Shown: positions 1 to 12,640 of the stretch, piece after piece
Numbering within the stretch: position 1 is the stretch's first letter
Layout of the letters: the number at the start of each line of letters is the position of its first letter
DNA from: Numida meleagris
Lineage: Eukaryota > Chordata > Aves > Galliformes > Numididae
NCBI RefSeq assembly: GCF_002078875.1
Contig: NC_034410.1
Location: 146,534,851 to 146,598,850, forward strand
DNA: 64,000 nt
Direction: 5' to 3'
Position numbers and translations under genes: made by a program
Notes under the pieces: generated by a model
Databases searched by the model: none
What the model was told of the DNA's origin: nothing
The model's input: only the letters and a program-made list of their open reading frames with translations

Positions 1-1033
1 TGCTCACATTACCTGCACTGAAACTCAACAGAATGGGATGGAAAAGTCAGCAAAAGGAATTTCTGTCCAGATCCTGGGACAAATACAGCAGACAGTGCAT
101 CAGATGGGGAATTAAGAAGGGTTTTGAACCCCTACTGAGCACTTGAGCGTATAAAGGAGACTGGGTTCTCCTTTCTGCGTTTTCCTCCACAGTGAGAAAG
201 ACAAACAATAAAAATATGATTAAAGCCAAGAGATTAGCACAGGCTCAGGAAAGCCTTCGAGCAAAGGATCATCCACAAATGATGCACCTGGCAAAAAGGC
301 AAACAGCGCAGAACAAACAGTGTTCTTGTTCCCAAATCCCTCTGGAGACTCACTCAGAGGACAGAGAGGTCAGAGTGGTGTCATGGGGCCCATAGTCTCC
401 ATTCCCTGGATTTTTAACCCAAAAACTGCCTTTGGAGAGCTGTGGTAGGGGATGCTGAGCTGTGTCCAGCAGGCGCTGAAGGAGAATGATTACCCAAGCG
501 ATAAATCAACAGTGTGGGGCTGATGATATAATAATGGAGATATGATGTCATCTCAATCCTGCCCATTGATTTTTTTACCTTTCTTTTTTTTCCCCTTCCT
601 CTTGATGAATCTCTTTTCCCATCCATTCGCCTCCCTGAGCTCACATTGCTGCTGCTGCTATATGGCTCTTTATTTCCAGACCTATCGACTGAGCTCCAAC
701 ACCATGATAAGGCGATGACAATCAGTGCCTGCATGGGGAACCTTGCTTAGGACATCCACACTGAGATGCCATACAACCCCAGCAATCCCTTAAACCTCAT
801 GCATAGAGAACAGGAGAATTTTTGTTCAGGGATTAGCTGTGATTTTGTAATTGGTCTGTGGGTTGTAGCTTCCCTCTTTCTTTCTCCGTGCTCTTCCTCC
901 CTCTGCTGCTGCTGCAGGTGAGAAAGAAACATCTCCCAGAACATGAAGGAATCATCTAAACACACATGTAGGGAGAGAGGAGGTAGAAAAAGGTTTCACA
1001 GTGGAAGTGAATCAGCCTTGGTTAAGGTATTTC
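1..1033. other. unique non-coding DNA
   Basis: No coding region, RNA gene or repeat is recognised here. Open frames are under 110 codons and overlap on opposite strands. Short CTG/CAG-rich patches near 645-660 and 900-916 are too short to call as microsatellites. Confidence 0.6.
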
Positions 1034-1101
1034 TCATAGAATCATAGAATCATAAAATCATTTGAGTAGGGAGGGACCTCTAAAGGTCATCCAGTCCAGT
1101 A
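1034..1101 (-). mobile_element. CR1 LINE 3' end fragment
   Basis: The + strand starts with two CATAGAAT octamers, the reverse complement of the CR1 3' tail. It continues with the GGGACCTCTAAAGGTCATCCAGTCCAGT type segment found just inside CR1 3' ends. Only about 68 bp remain, so this is a heavily 5'-truncated copy with no coding capacity. Confidence 0.85.
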
Positions 1102-4100
1102 TAAGTTTATAATATCCTCAGCCCTGCCTGTGTATTTCAGCATCCACAATTTAGGAGGACCTGCCTAATCTTGTCTTTCTCCCAGACCCATCCACTGGTT
1201 TCAGCTGCCAAAGCTGCTGTACACCCTGCCCATCCCTTTTGAATGGATACATCCATCCATGCCCAACATTGCACCAACATCCATAGCTGCTGTCTAACAC
1301 CACGAAGACAGCCCAAGACCAGGCTGATTTGGAGTCCCATCACCTTGAACACCCTCCTAGGGAAGAATTTCCCTGTCCCAGCATCCAAGCTTCAGCAGGA
1401 GAGGCACCAGGTAAGCTGATTCCTCCAGAGCAGACAATTTTCCATCGAAAATGCAAGGACAAGCACTAATCCTCAGTCTCCACAGAGTCAGGCTCTGCCA
1501 TGGATGAGCAAAGGCTCCAGGCAGGGAACAGTTTCCCCACATGGTCCCCTCCCTATTATCTTCCCATAGCCCAACCAACCCTCTTTGTCACCCCATAGCC
1601 TATCTCCCACTACTTTATCAGCACCAAGGACAGATGACAGACACCTTATCTCCCCAGGCCATGCTCCCCACGGGGACAGGGAACAAGATCCATTACACAG
1701 CTGGGGTTGTACTGGGTAGAGTTTCAAAATATATATTCATTAAATTAAAATTTAGAATGAAAAATATGGATATGAAGATGCTTTGCATGCACTGAAATCA
1801 TGCCTGGGGGGCTTAGGGCAGGATGTCCCTGCTCCTCTGGACCCTATCTCCTTCTGTCCCTGTCCCTGAGCTTTCCAAGCCTCAGAGAAGGGCTGTGGCT
1901 CCCAGGCTCACCTGGGCAACCGAGAAGTGGTGAGCAAGGAGCGGCTGAGATGCTGCCAGCAATTTCACGCCAGGTAGATCCATTTATCACCTTGGCACAA
2001 GAGGAGTAGCCACCAGTATCGAAAGCCACCAACAGATCAGTACATCTGTTACTGATGAGCAGGGAGGATTCCTCCCCAGCACCCTAAGTGTTTAAAAGAA
2101 TGAGCTGCAAATAGGGAGGGACAGGGGTTTCACGATGCTGATAGGACTTTCCAGTGGCTTGAGAGCTCCTGAGCTGCCTCTGGGCTCTGGGGATGCTGCA
2201 TCCAAGGGTGCATGCAAGGGTCAGAGAGATTTTGGGTGATTTGGGGATCGCAGGTGTATCTCTGTTGGCAAGAAGCTGCATGAGACTTTCCATCCTGTAG
2301 CATCTGTAAGTGGTTTCTGGGACATTTTTCTCCCTGAAGCTCACTCAGAACTCACTATAAAAAATAAATGGCACAGAGAGCTTTGGGATGCATCTCCTTG
2401 CCCCGTCACGTGCTGTCTTCTCCACTGCTGCAGTGGGCACTTCCCTGAATATCCTCCAAGGGACAGATTCAGAGTGAGATGGGCACTGGACAAGCACACA
2501 GTAGCCACCATTCAGGCAGGATTGAGCAAATTCCCCTCCAGCTCCATGTGTGTGCACAGCGCATGCTTGCAAGCAAGCAGCAAGCAGAATGTTGTTGCAA
2601 ACATACATGTCGTCCATCTCTGAGTGGGCAAATGCACACACAGTCTCTGTGTGCATGTGAAAAGATGCATATCCATGTGCAGATGAACCCAAGCATCCTG
2701 TGGACCCCTCACTAGATGTTTTTTAGGGCACACTGTGGGGTGCAGGGCATTACGGCACGTCCTCCTCTAAGCGGTAGCCGTGTTTTGCAGAGTTAGCACT
2801 TTGTAGAGTGTAATGTTAGGGCTGCAGTGGGAATTGCTCTCTGATATTGAACAGGTAAATAAAGCACGGCTTGGAAAAAGCCTGCAGAAATGGTCTGTGC
2901 GTGAGGCAGTCTTCCCCAGGGTGTCCTTAACCCACAGCCCATCCTGTCTACCCTGAGACCATGGCAGCCTCCATTCTCCTTAACATCTGAGTCTGTGTTT
3001 GGAGGCTGCCAGCCCTGCAGCCTCCATTTTTCTTAATCCCTTCCTCATCCCCCTGCATTCTGAGAGCAGAAATTGCCCCCACAAGAGTCATTTTCCCCCT
3101 CTCCAAAGAGGTGTGGCTAGATGGTGTGATGGTGATTCAGAATGGTCCTTGCATGCCCTTGGACCTCCACCACGTCCACCATCCCCAACGGGATTCATTG
3201 CTTCGAGAGCATCACAGAGGGGACAGATTCAGCATTTCAGACATCAGCAGAGCACATCCGACACAGTTCCATGCCCTTCAGCACCAGTGTTGTGAACCCC
3301 TTCTTGCAGCCTAGATAGGGGTTGAAGATGCATCCCACATCTTCTGTGGGTCCATTAGAGATGAACCCCATTTTCCACAGCATCCAGAAGCAGAAGGTTG
3401 CTTTACTGTGGGATTGCTGCTGGGAAATTAACCCTCTCCTAGCTGGAAATCTCATCTGAGTATTGTGCCTATCCCTGCTTATTCCAGGGCTCACTGGTGG
3501 AAACCAGGACAGATATCTGTAGCACGATCAGAATTGCTCCCCATTGTCCCCCACTGCCGCTATGCAAGTGACACAATTCACATTCTTGCAGCCCCACAAA
3601 CCCATCCATAGTGATGGTCCAAACCCTTCCAAACCCCTATTTATAGAGCAGCAACATGCTCATCCCAGTGCTCATCACTTCCCAATTTGCTCTCCATCTT
3701 TCTCCTTGATCCAGTGTGGTTTTAAAGTGGTTACATCTCTGCTGAAGGGGATTTGAGGCTGATATATATCAATATTTTCTACTCCCCTTGGGGACCCATT
3801 TGTGAAGTTATTGCTGTAAAGAAGATGGCTGCCACCGAACACTGAGCAGCCCTTACGTGCAGAATTTGGACAGATTAATGGTATCAGCATGGGGTAGCTT
3901 TCCTTCAGATATATTAAATGAAAAGATTATTATTTTGTTATAAAACAAATAAGAGAGAGAGAGGAAAGGGAAGGAAGATGAAAGCCCTCTGGAGCTTGCA
4001 TAAACCTAACTCTGGAGAAGAAAGATTTGGAAAAAGAAATTTGTTGCTTATGAAAAAGTTCCTGAAAAAGATTGTTTTAGTCGTGTTTGGATGGTGTACT

Positions 4101-7100
4101 TTAAAACTGGAAATCCTTCAAGGTGTCATTTAGGTATGTTTATTAAAAGCTCTCAAATTGGTTTCTTCTGGTTGCTTTTTGAAAAGTGTTTTCATTTATC
4201 AGAAATATGGAACTGGAACATTCTGCACTTTCATTTTCTCATTGAAAATGTGGAGAATATCCGTGGAAATAACCCTAAATGAGAGAAAATGCCGCTTGCA
4301 ATAAAATCACAGATTTTCATGCACTTACTACCATATTCATCACTGAATTTGGTACAGAAGTGGTGGTTACTTTGGGGGTTTTCGTGATTTCACACTGGAG
4401 CTTTCCGTCCTAAACCTGTGGGAAGGAATGCACCCTATGTTCGGAAAGGATGATAATGCCTGAGTCCCTGGGACTTAAAATAGCCCTTTCTGGGAGCAAA
4501 AAAAGTGTTTGCTGTCCCAAGGGTGATGCACATCAAGGTGAGGTTACCGTAAGGGGCAGGAGGCATGGAGAGACCTGGCTCTGAGTTTAGCCTCAGAGCG
4601 ATACATTGCTTAGCAGAGTCAGGCAAGGACTCTACGAGCTCCGGGGCTGGTCAATACACCTCGCTGCGATCAATGGACAAGCGGCAGTAATTACATTTCC
4701 AAGATCAAATGGGCATATAAATGTTTCATCTGGGTAAACGTTGTGTTGTCGGCTGTGTTTTTTTGGTTTAGGTTTGTTGTGTTTTTTTTTCGTTTCTCCT
4801 TTCTGCATACGCTGCGGGCATCTGAGTGGATCCCATCGACCCAGACTGAGCCTTCCCACCATAGCATCTCCCATAGCTCTCCAATAGCTCTGGCACAGAT
4901 TTGCATCTATTTTTGCATCTGTCCAAGGTAGATGGACATTATCTATACCAGAAAACATGATTGTGATGTGAATATATCCAAAGAGACCTAACACACCAAC
5001 CACAAAACTCACCCTTCTAGCACCACTGTGGCCTCCATCCTGTCCTGAAGACTGCCCTGCTGGCTGCTGGACCCCCAGATTTGTCATCCATCAGTACGTG
5101 TACATTTGCAGCTCCATATTGCTAAGCAGCTGGACATATCCCCAGCAGCAATGCTGGGAAGCATCCTCTCCATCCACTGCCTCTCCCTGTGCCATCCAAC
5201 ACCAGGCTGTTTTGCACAGCAAAGCAGAAGAAACTCGAGCAGCCTCTGAGGACACAACATAACCACTTGGATCTGTTTCACCCTGCAGATAAGCCCCCAA
5301 AGCATTTTCCTTCCGGATGCTTCAAAACTTTTCTGACACCGCTGACCTCCAGGCTGTGATGTGCCGATGGTGAAGGACTGCAGAAGAGGGAGCTGCGTTC
5401 TTCCAGCATTGAGCAAGTATCTTTACACAGCTCAGGGAATGGCTGACCCCATCTCTGCTGTTCCCCATATCTTTCCTTTTCTCATCCCTCCTTGGCTTTT
5501 CCTGTTTACTCACGGGCTGCTCAGCAGATGTCACAAAGCAGGGACAGATGGGAGGTGACTCTGGTGGGGTGCAACCAGAACCCCAGTTCTAAATTACCTG
5601 GCATATCTTTAGAGGAACAAGGACAGTGAAATTGTGAAAGTTACCCACTGGTGTCCATGGAGATCAGGAAATGCAATTTTGATTTTTCACTGGGCATATA
5701 AAAAGTCCCTTTTTGACTATTTGGGGGAAAGGAAGGTATTCAGGCTGTTTTGGATATTTAGAAAGTCTGTAATTGTTCTCTTGATTGACTGTATTTTCTG
5801 GAGCAGCATTATGGCGCCAGAGTCTTAGAGCTCAGCAACACAGGGGCAAATCTTCATGTTGAGGGTAGCAGAGATGCCTGGGAACATCCCAGTGCCCTTT
5901 TCCATCTGCTCACCCACGAAAACATGACTCTGGTGATCTGTGTGTGATATCTCTTGGTGCCTCAGAGCCTTTGGTCTCCCTCCTGCCTATCTCTGCCTTT
6001 GCAAGAGCATTGGGAGTCCCTGGAGCAGGGATTGTCCTCAAGCAGGGCTGTTCCCAGAATTTTCCTTTAGGGACATGGCAAGTCATGTCCTGAATATCTT
6101 AATCCCTAACCAAGGTTGTCTTCAGTGCAAGGGCAAATGATCTGATGGACCCAAGACATTGCAGAGGGGACCCTTGCCAGGTGCCCACCAATCCCAGATC
6201 TGTTTCTATACCCCAGTCAGGGATGAATCCACTCCAAAATCCTTGCAAGCACTGCTTACCCCCTTCCTTCCCCCTCCACCTTTGCCATGTGCTAGCCACA
6301 CCATGCTGTCAAAGGCATCATGGCATCATGTGGCCTCTGCAGGAGTATTGTCCTTGAGATGTCCCCAGAAGCTGCTGAGGAGTCAGTTCCCTAGCTGCTG
6401 ACTTGGTGCATTGGCTCACACAGGGAGGCGTTTTGGGGCCAGCTTCCTCACCTGGGCCCTGGAGCTGAAACCCAACACCGGGCTGACCCTTGGAAGAAGG
6501 CTGACTGTCCCGTTCCTGCCAGACAGGAGTTTTACTGCGGAGAGCAGAGATGGTGTTCCCAGAGCTCTTGACTGCAGTATGATTTGGCCATGCTTTTGGA
6601 CTGGACATAGATCTTTGTTTTCCCATTTTTCAGACCCACTTGCACCAACCAAGAGCAGAATGACCTTAATTCTGTGCAAAATCCTTCCTGCCTTGGTGAA
6701 TTTTAGCTAATAGTGTCCAAGAACATAACCATCTCCTTGTCCAAGCACTGGAGCATGATTAAAGGTCCACAGGGCCAGTAGAGATGGGCACATGTTCATT
6801 ACCCAAGATGAGTATCAGGCACAAGGCTGACAACAATCCACTCATTGCATGTAACAATATCCAGAATATATCGTCTGTAGGTCAGTGATGGTTGGCATTG
6901 ACCTTGTACTCCATCATGTGCCCCCATGGCAGCACAGGTCATCCACTTCATGGCCCATCTTGACCTCCTGGGTAGTGACCAAGAGTTGTCTTGGGAAGGT
7001 CAAGTGACCTGGGATGCCCCATTATTCCCTCTCCAACTTCACAGGAGACAGAATTCCCATACCTCATTACTCTTCTCTCTGTCCTGAGGGTTTTCTTAAA

Positions 7101-7627
7101 CACCATAAACCTTCAGTTTGCCTAATTCTGCCTTAACTAATTGGACTGTACTACTAATTATATTTCCTTCTCCTTCATGCAAGTGTTTGCTGCCTCTGCT
7201 AGTAAGTTCTCCTCTCTGTAAAGGAATCACTGAACATAGAGATTGACCATCACACATCCCCGCCATTCTAATGCACATCACTGTGAAGATTTATTTTCTT
7301 CTTTTATAGAAAACTTCAAATGTCCTTCTGAAAAAAAGACATGCAAACTTCTGGTTTTCTCTTGCAGGCTTCTTATAGAGACCTGAAAGGCTTCAGCAAA
7401 AGCAGACCCTTGCCAGAGTAAGGTTCTTTTTGCTAGCAAAGGGAATGGAATAGCAATTGCCGAGTGGCTCCACTTGTAGGGAGCTTTGCAGCAGTTCTCC
7501 TTTTCTTGTTGCTACATCATGAAGCCTTTGGTGAAGATGGATGCTAAGGATGGATATTGCAAGAGATGAGTTCCACTGAGACAAAGTGATTGCAAACAGT
7601 GGCAAGAGTCAGCACTGACTTTCAAGA
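1102..7627. other. unique intergenic DNA, about 6.5 kb
   Basis: No homology to a known gene or repeat can be recognised, except a candidate regulatory block near 4.6-4.75 kb listed separately. The longest open frame (minus strand, 4632-5087, 151 codons) has no recognisable domain and a low-complexity lysine-rich stretch, so it is treated as chance. Confidence 0.55.
4620..4745. promoter_or_regulatory. candidate conserved non-coding element
   Basis: The block keeps several CpGs (near CTACGAGCTCCGGG and CTCGCTGCGATCAATGG) and carries a GCAGTAATTACATTT homeodomain-type site within otherwise CpG-poor DNA. In vertebrate genomes this composition often marks conserved enhancers. Conservation itself cannot be seen here, so the call is inference. 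Confidence 0.25.
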
Positions 7628-7759
7628 CATTCAAGGTCAGGCTGAACTAGACTCTGAGCCACCCATTCAAATTGTAGGTGTCCCTGTTCATTGCAAGGGA
7701 GTTAGACTTGATGGCCTTTAAAGGTCTCTTCCAACTGAAACAATTCTATTATTCTATGA
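7628..7759 (+). mobile_element. CR1 LINE 3' fragment
   Basis: The segment reads TTCAAGGTCAGGCTGAACTA, then the TGTCCCTGTTCATTGCA motif, then the GACTTGATGGCCTTTAAAGG motif, and ends in decayed ATTCTATT/ATTCTATG units. This is the last ~130 bp of a CR1 in sense orientation. Confidence 0.9.
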
Positions 7760-9279
7760 CTTCTCCCAGATAGCTCCAAGTTTAGAGCACAGCAGAGCCC
7801 CAGTTCCCAGCCTGATGACCTCACTGTGAGGGCCCTTTTTGCTAATGATGGCTGGAGAGTTGAGGACAGAGCAGCCTCTTTCTCAAGGTGCTGCAATCAA
7901 CAACACTATAATTCGGAGCATCATGCATAACTCCTCTGCTCAAAATCCCATTTTCATTGCCCCATGTTCCCAGAAGAGGGTGAATTGGAAGGGCTTACCC
8001 AAACTAGGATGATCACAACATCACAGCAGGCACAGGACAAGATCCCACTGTCTCAAACTACCCAAAATACAATGAACAAATGACCCCAAACCTCAGCTGA
8101 ATTGAGGCAGGCAGTGAAGAGCTAGGAAAGAATGAAACTCCAGCAGTTGCCTTGCTAACTTCACCCTTAAAGCAGGCATTAGAGCCCCCGCACTCCAGGT
8201 TCCTTCCCCACATTCCTGCATTGAAATAATTAGTTTTCACTTCTAAATTAATATTTTTTTTTCCAGAGCTCAGAAGGTCAAAGTTTACTACCTCCAGAAA
8301 TAAAAAATAAAAATAATACTAGTGAGAAAAAAATCCCCTCTCTGCTTTGCTGGCAGAAAACAGCAGGGGGTGAGGGCTAAAGGAAAAAAATCAATTTGAG
8401 CTTGGGTCAGCGGTGTGTGCTAGAGAGACCTTTGGAGCAATGGAGATTAATTTAGTAGAAGAGAGAAGGCAGAGTGGAAAAGCAAGGAGGGGGAGAGGAG
8501 AGAGCCCAGCCCGGCTGTAGGGGAGCTGGGGACAGGTTTGGGATGTGCTTGCTCTCCCTTTAATAAGATCCCAGTGTGGCCCAGTGAAATTAATCACTGC
8601 TTTGTTAGTACACAGATGCAAAAAAGTGCCGAGTCAGTTGCTGCACTAGAGGAAAAATCCGAGGAGCTGATGTGTCCCAAAGCCAGTGTCCCCATGGATG
8701 GAAGCATACAGGGAGATAATGGTGTTCAGGTGAAGCCCTTCCTGACTGTCTCTGATGGAATCCCTCCAGCCTCACTGGAAACCTTTTCACCAAGATGACA
8801 GTGGGCTCAAAGGGGCTCCAGCAGCAAGGGTGCAGATCCCCAAGGATCTCACCAGAAGGATGCTAACCAGGGCAAAGTTGGGATAGCATCACCAATGGAT
8901 GATGAAGAGCCTGGCTGTCTATGGAGTTGCTGGAAGCATCTTAGTGACAGGAGGGATGGGCCCACTTGCTCATCCCCACCTGTCAAAAGCATCATCTGTG
9001 GATTATGTGTTGCTATAACTGGAGGAGGATAATAAGCACATAATCCAATGTCTGCCCAAGCCTTGGAGTATCTCGGTGGAAGATGAGCTCCTCTGGAAAT
9101 CTGCTCTGCTCACCTCCCTCTGTTGCACTGGTGGTTTTTGTGACGTGGGCCTGTCCAGAGCTGCTTAAGAGCTTATGGAGCCCAGCTGGCTCATTAGAGG
9201 CACCTTCCTAGACTTTGGATGGAAAATAAGAATCTTTGAAGCAGGAGGGTGAGGTGGTGCAAGGAAAAGGCAAAATGAG
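7760..9279. other. unique non-coding DNA
   Basis: No gene or repeat is recognised. The stretch 8,220-8,660 is AT-rich with poly-A and TTAATTT motifs and is listed separately as a possible regulatory block. Confidence 0.55.
8380..8660. promoter_or_regulatory. candidate conserved non-coding element
   Basis: Several TTAAT/ATTAA homeodomain-type cores (for example GAGATTAATTTAG and GAAATTAATCACTG) lie together with retained CpGs (CAGCGGTG, GTGCCGAGTC, TCCGAGG). No splice or coding pattern is seen. Regulatory function is inferred from composition only. Confidence 0.25.
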
Positions 9280-9656
9280 TCATAGAACCATGGAATATCC
9301 CAAGCTGGAATGGAGGCACAAGGATCAGGAGTCCAACTCCTGGCTCTACACAGGATCACTCAAAATCCAAACCCTATGTTTGAGAGCGTTGTTCAAATTC
9401 TCCTTAAGCTCCAGCAACTTGGGGCTGTGCCCACTGCTGTGGGGAGTCTGTTCCATGCTCACCACCCTTTGGTGAAGAACCTTTTCCTAACACTCAATCT
9501 GACCCTCCCCTGATACAGCTCCATGCTGTTCCCTGGGATCTTGTCATCATCATCAGAGAGCAGAGACTGTGTTGGCTGTAGGCTGCCATGAGGCCTCCCC
9601 TCAGTCTCCTCTTTTCTGAGTCCAACAAACCAATGGACCTCAGTCATTCTTCATTC
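9280..9656 (-). mobile_element. CR1 LINE fragment, older subfamily
   Basis: Starts with a decayed tail (TCATAGAACCATGGAAT). It then shows CR1-like segments in antisense: CCAGCAACTTGGGGCTGTGCC, GTTCCATGCTCACCACC, AAGAACCTTTTCCTAA, GAGGCCTCCCCTCAG and CTCAGTCATTCTTCA. The body differs from the common CR1s in this window, suggesting a distinct, older subfamily. Its truncated 5' end directly abuts the tail of the next CR1. Confidence 0.8.
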
Positions 9657-9657
9657 A

Positions 9658-10180
9658 CAGAATCATAGAATCATAGAATCACCAAGGATGGAAAAGATCT
9701 CTAAGATCATCCAGTCCAGTTGTCCACCAATCACCAGTATTTCCCACTAAATCATGTCCCTCAGTACAGCACCTAAATATTTCTTGAATACCTCCAGGGT
9801 CGGTGACTCCACCACCTCCCTGGGCAGCCCAATACAGCATCTGATCACTCACTCAGAGAAGAAGCACTTCCTAATGTCCAGCCTGAATCTCCTCTAGCAC
9901 AACTTCAGGCCATTCCCTCTAGTCCTATCACTAGTTACATAGGAGAAGAGACCGACTTCCACCTCATCACACCCTCCTTTCAGGGAGTTGTGGAGAGCTG
10001 CAAGGTCACCCCTGAGCCTCCTCTTCTCCAGACTGAACAATCCCAGCTCCCTCAGACGCACCTCATAAGGCCTGAGCTTCAGACTCCTCACGGCTTCCTT
10101 GTCCTTCTCTGAACACGCTCCAGGGCCTCAATGCCTTTCTTGTAGAGAGGGGCCCAAAACTGAACACAACATTTGAATGC
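9658..10180 (-). mobile_element. CR1 LINE fragment, ~520 bp
   Basis: Begins with three tail octamers. It continues with antisense CR1 3' UTR and the end of ORF2: CTCCACCACCTCCCTGGGCAG, TTCCTAATGTCCAGCCTGAA, CCTCCTCTTCTCCAGACTGAA and GGGCCCAAAACTGAACACA. The last two encode, on the minus strand, the C-terminal end of the reverse transcriptase ORF (residues like [17 protein letters not shown]). The reading frame is too broken for a gene. Confidence 0.92.
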
Positions 10181-10234
10181 TTGAAAATACTTGGTCACAT
10201 TCCCCACTGCATCCAGTAAAGGATGGAGATTCTC

Positions 10235-10345
10235 CGTAGCTTACTGTTCATACATTTGTAAAAAGGTTTTTGGTTCTCTTTTACTCCAGTGGCCAAGTTT
10301 AGTTCAAGCTGGGCTTTTGCCTTCTTGCCCTCTATACTGTTCCTC
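10235..10345 (-). mobile_element. probable internal CR1 ORF2 fragment
   Basis: AGTGGCCAAGTTTAGTTCAA followed by GCTGGGCTTTTGCC resembles antisense sequence from a more 5' part of CR1. It lies immediately beyond the 9.66-10.18 kb copy, so it may belong to a rearranged or separate older copy. Identified from memory of CR1 sequence, so confidence is moderate. Confidence 0.5.
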
Positions 10346-11259
10346 ATCTTTATAGCTACCCTTTGGACTCTTTCTAAACTTATGCGTCCTTAGGATCTAA
10401 ATCTAGCTCTCTAATGGTGAACTTATCTGGCACTCTCACACTGCAATGGAATGCAAAAGGCCCAACCCTTGTTGGTAATGAGTCATTCATGGATTGATTG
10501 ATTTATCTGTAACAGCTGCTGTAAAATATTCTGGGGTGAAGTCTGACCATATTGACCTTGGCGAATGTGGCCATCAAAGACAGGATTGACAATGATGAGT
10601 ATTGCTATGGGCAGCATCTTGCATTGACTAGGATGACAGCAGTGGTGGAAGGTGGTGGAGGGGAAAGAGCAATCTTTGCCTTTCCTAAAGATGCTCCAAT
10701 GCTGCCAGAAGTGCAAGAATTGAGCCCAGTTGGGAAATATGTTGTGGTGTCGAGGAAGCAAAGGTGAACTCCGGGCATCCTCCCATGGCCTGGCTCCGTG
10801 ACTGACCTATCCCAAGAGATGGCAGAGATGCAACTTCTCTCTCCAAGGCAAATTGGCAGAGATTTGGGTAGACATTGCCTTCCTCTTCATGAGATGGCTG
10901 GCCAGCCAAAAGCCTCTGGACCACAGGACCTCAACAGGATGAGCAATCATGTCCTGCCTGCAACCACTGAGCTCAGTTTCAATTTTCCATAAAGCTGAGG
11001 GATTCAAGTCAGAGTGAAACACTGTGTGATGCTGCAGATGAAGGGTTGGTGGATTGGAAAACTGGATTAGTCACTTGAAAGAGGGCCAGCCAAAGAATCA
11101 GCTGGAAGAATTCTGTCTATCTTCAGGGCTCTTCAAAGCATCTCTCCTCTACTATTAACCACCAGCCAAGACTTGCCCTGATTTCTCTATTTCATAAGAG
11201 ATAGCAGAAAACACATAGCTAAGATAAATTGCTGTCACAACACCCTTATGTCTCAGTTC

Positions 11260-11560
11260 CACAATGCTTTTCAGAGAGAGATAAAGGTGTGCCTGACTTG
11301 GCCTTGATGTGCTGATAACATTAATGCTTACTACCCCAGCTTGAGAGCAAAGGTGGGTCTGCCTCCACCCGGCTCTTGGTGACAGCCAGATCTCACCCAG
11401 CTGGAGACGGTAATATTGCTAACAAAGCTTACGTCCAGCAGGATTAATAGCTTGCTGAATGACCCCAGGCGCTCAGCAACCTTGCTCTGCCAATCATGCC
11501 AGTAGAAATAAATAAGGACTTTCTTATGGGTATTTAAAAGGCTTCTAGGAAAAAAAAAAA
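11260..11560. promoter_or_regulatory. candidate conserved non-coding element
   Basis: Includes GATAACATTAATGCTTAC, GGAGACGGTAATATTGC and GGATTAATAGCTTGC. These TAAT cores are mixed with retained CpGs (CCCGGCTC, TTACGTCC, AGGCGCTC). The mix is unlike neighbouring DNA. Conservation must be tested by alignment. Confidence 0.3.
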
Positions 11561-12010
11561 ACAACCCCCAAAAAACTGCAACCTGTCCCAACCTTTTAAT
11601 TGAGTCTGAAAAGTATTTAAATGCTTGGCTGGTCAGCAATTTCTTCCAAATTACTTAGAGAACCATAGGGACCTTTCCACATTAGGCCAGTATCATTGAG
11701 ATACTGCCTCTCAATACACCCCATATTCCCAGGTACAAACCTCACCAGTAGAGAATGTTTGTCCTGTTGATGGTGTTTGGATCAAGGGTGTTTCGAGATG
11801 AGGATCCAGTCAAAAAGGCAGAACCAAGGTCCCTTGAGCTGAGCAAGCAGGATCCTTCTTAATACAGTCACAGCCTTTGTGCCTTGGTTTCTCCACCTCT
11901 AGAAGTAGGTAAAGTGAGCAGAGGCAGATGGTAAAGGTGGGTCAGATTGAGTACAATATTTGGAAAAAAATAATCAGGCATTCTCTTATATATCGTTTGC
12001 TCACATACAT

Positions 12011-12043
12011 GCACACACACACTCATATATATATATGTATATG
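12011..12043. repeat. (CA)n and (AT)n microsatellite
   Basis: A short GCACACACACAC run is followed by an ATATATATATAT run. Confidence 0.85.
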
Positions 12044-12183
12044 CATTTCCTTCTCATGTATGAACACATCATAAAAGCAGCAGGGGAGGAACACAGTTTT
12101 CACTGAAGAACTTTGTTCACAGCTTTGCTACATGAGAACACCGAAATGTATTAAAATCTGAAAGGAAAAATCATCTTTAGGGC

Positions 12184-12236
12184 AAAAAAAAAAAAAAAAA
12201 AAAGAAAGAAAGAAAGGAAGGAAGAAAGGAAAAGGC
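12184..12236. repeat. poly-A followed by (GAAA)n/(GGAA)n
   Basis: Twenty-one A residues are followed by GAAA repeats that decay into GGAA units. No retroelement body is recognised upstream that would make this a poly-A tail. Confidence 0.9.
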
Positions 12237-12239
12237 CCA

Positions 12240-12640
12240 ACTTGATTTGACTTTCATGAGATACCAGTTGAATTTTTTTAAGCTTCCACACAAAACGGCA
12301 AATCATCTAAAATTAGATCTAGGGAATTATTTTATCTGCGTGGGGAAAAAGGGTGTTTGATATGATGACTGTGTAATAGGGGACTTCTCAGCTTCCCAAA
12401 CACGTTAGAAAGATGCTTTTGATTTTTTTCCCTTTTCTTCTCCTCTTGTCTTGGCAAGCGCTCAACGCATTATTTAAAGAAAAATTAAGAGGTGCTCTCA
12501 GGTCTGGCGAAGCCCAACATATAGATTTTTGTTTTAAAATAAAAGGTTGGACTGTTTTTTACTTACGTGCTTTAACACAGCAGAAGAGCACTATAAAAGC
12601 AAACTTATTGCCAATGTTGTTCCAAGTGCTGATGCTCCCC
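12240..12640. promoter_or_regulatory. candidate conserved non-coding element
   Basis: AT-rich block with AAATTAGATCTAGGGAATTA and CGCATTATTTAAAG motifs plus retained CpGs (ATCTGCGTGG, GCAAGCGCTCAACGC, TCTGGCGAAG, TTACGTGC). No protein signature is present. Function is inferred from composition only. Confidence 0.3.

Noticed and set aside
4632..5087. A 151-codon minus-strand frame
   Set aside because: No domain, a low-complexity Lys-rich stretch, and part of it lies in a block that looks regulatory.
10552..10767. A 71-codon frame that looked like a possible exon or processed pseudogene
   Set aside because: No family is recognised, no splice sites or poly-A support it, and it is short.
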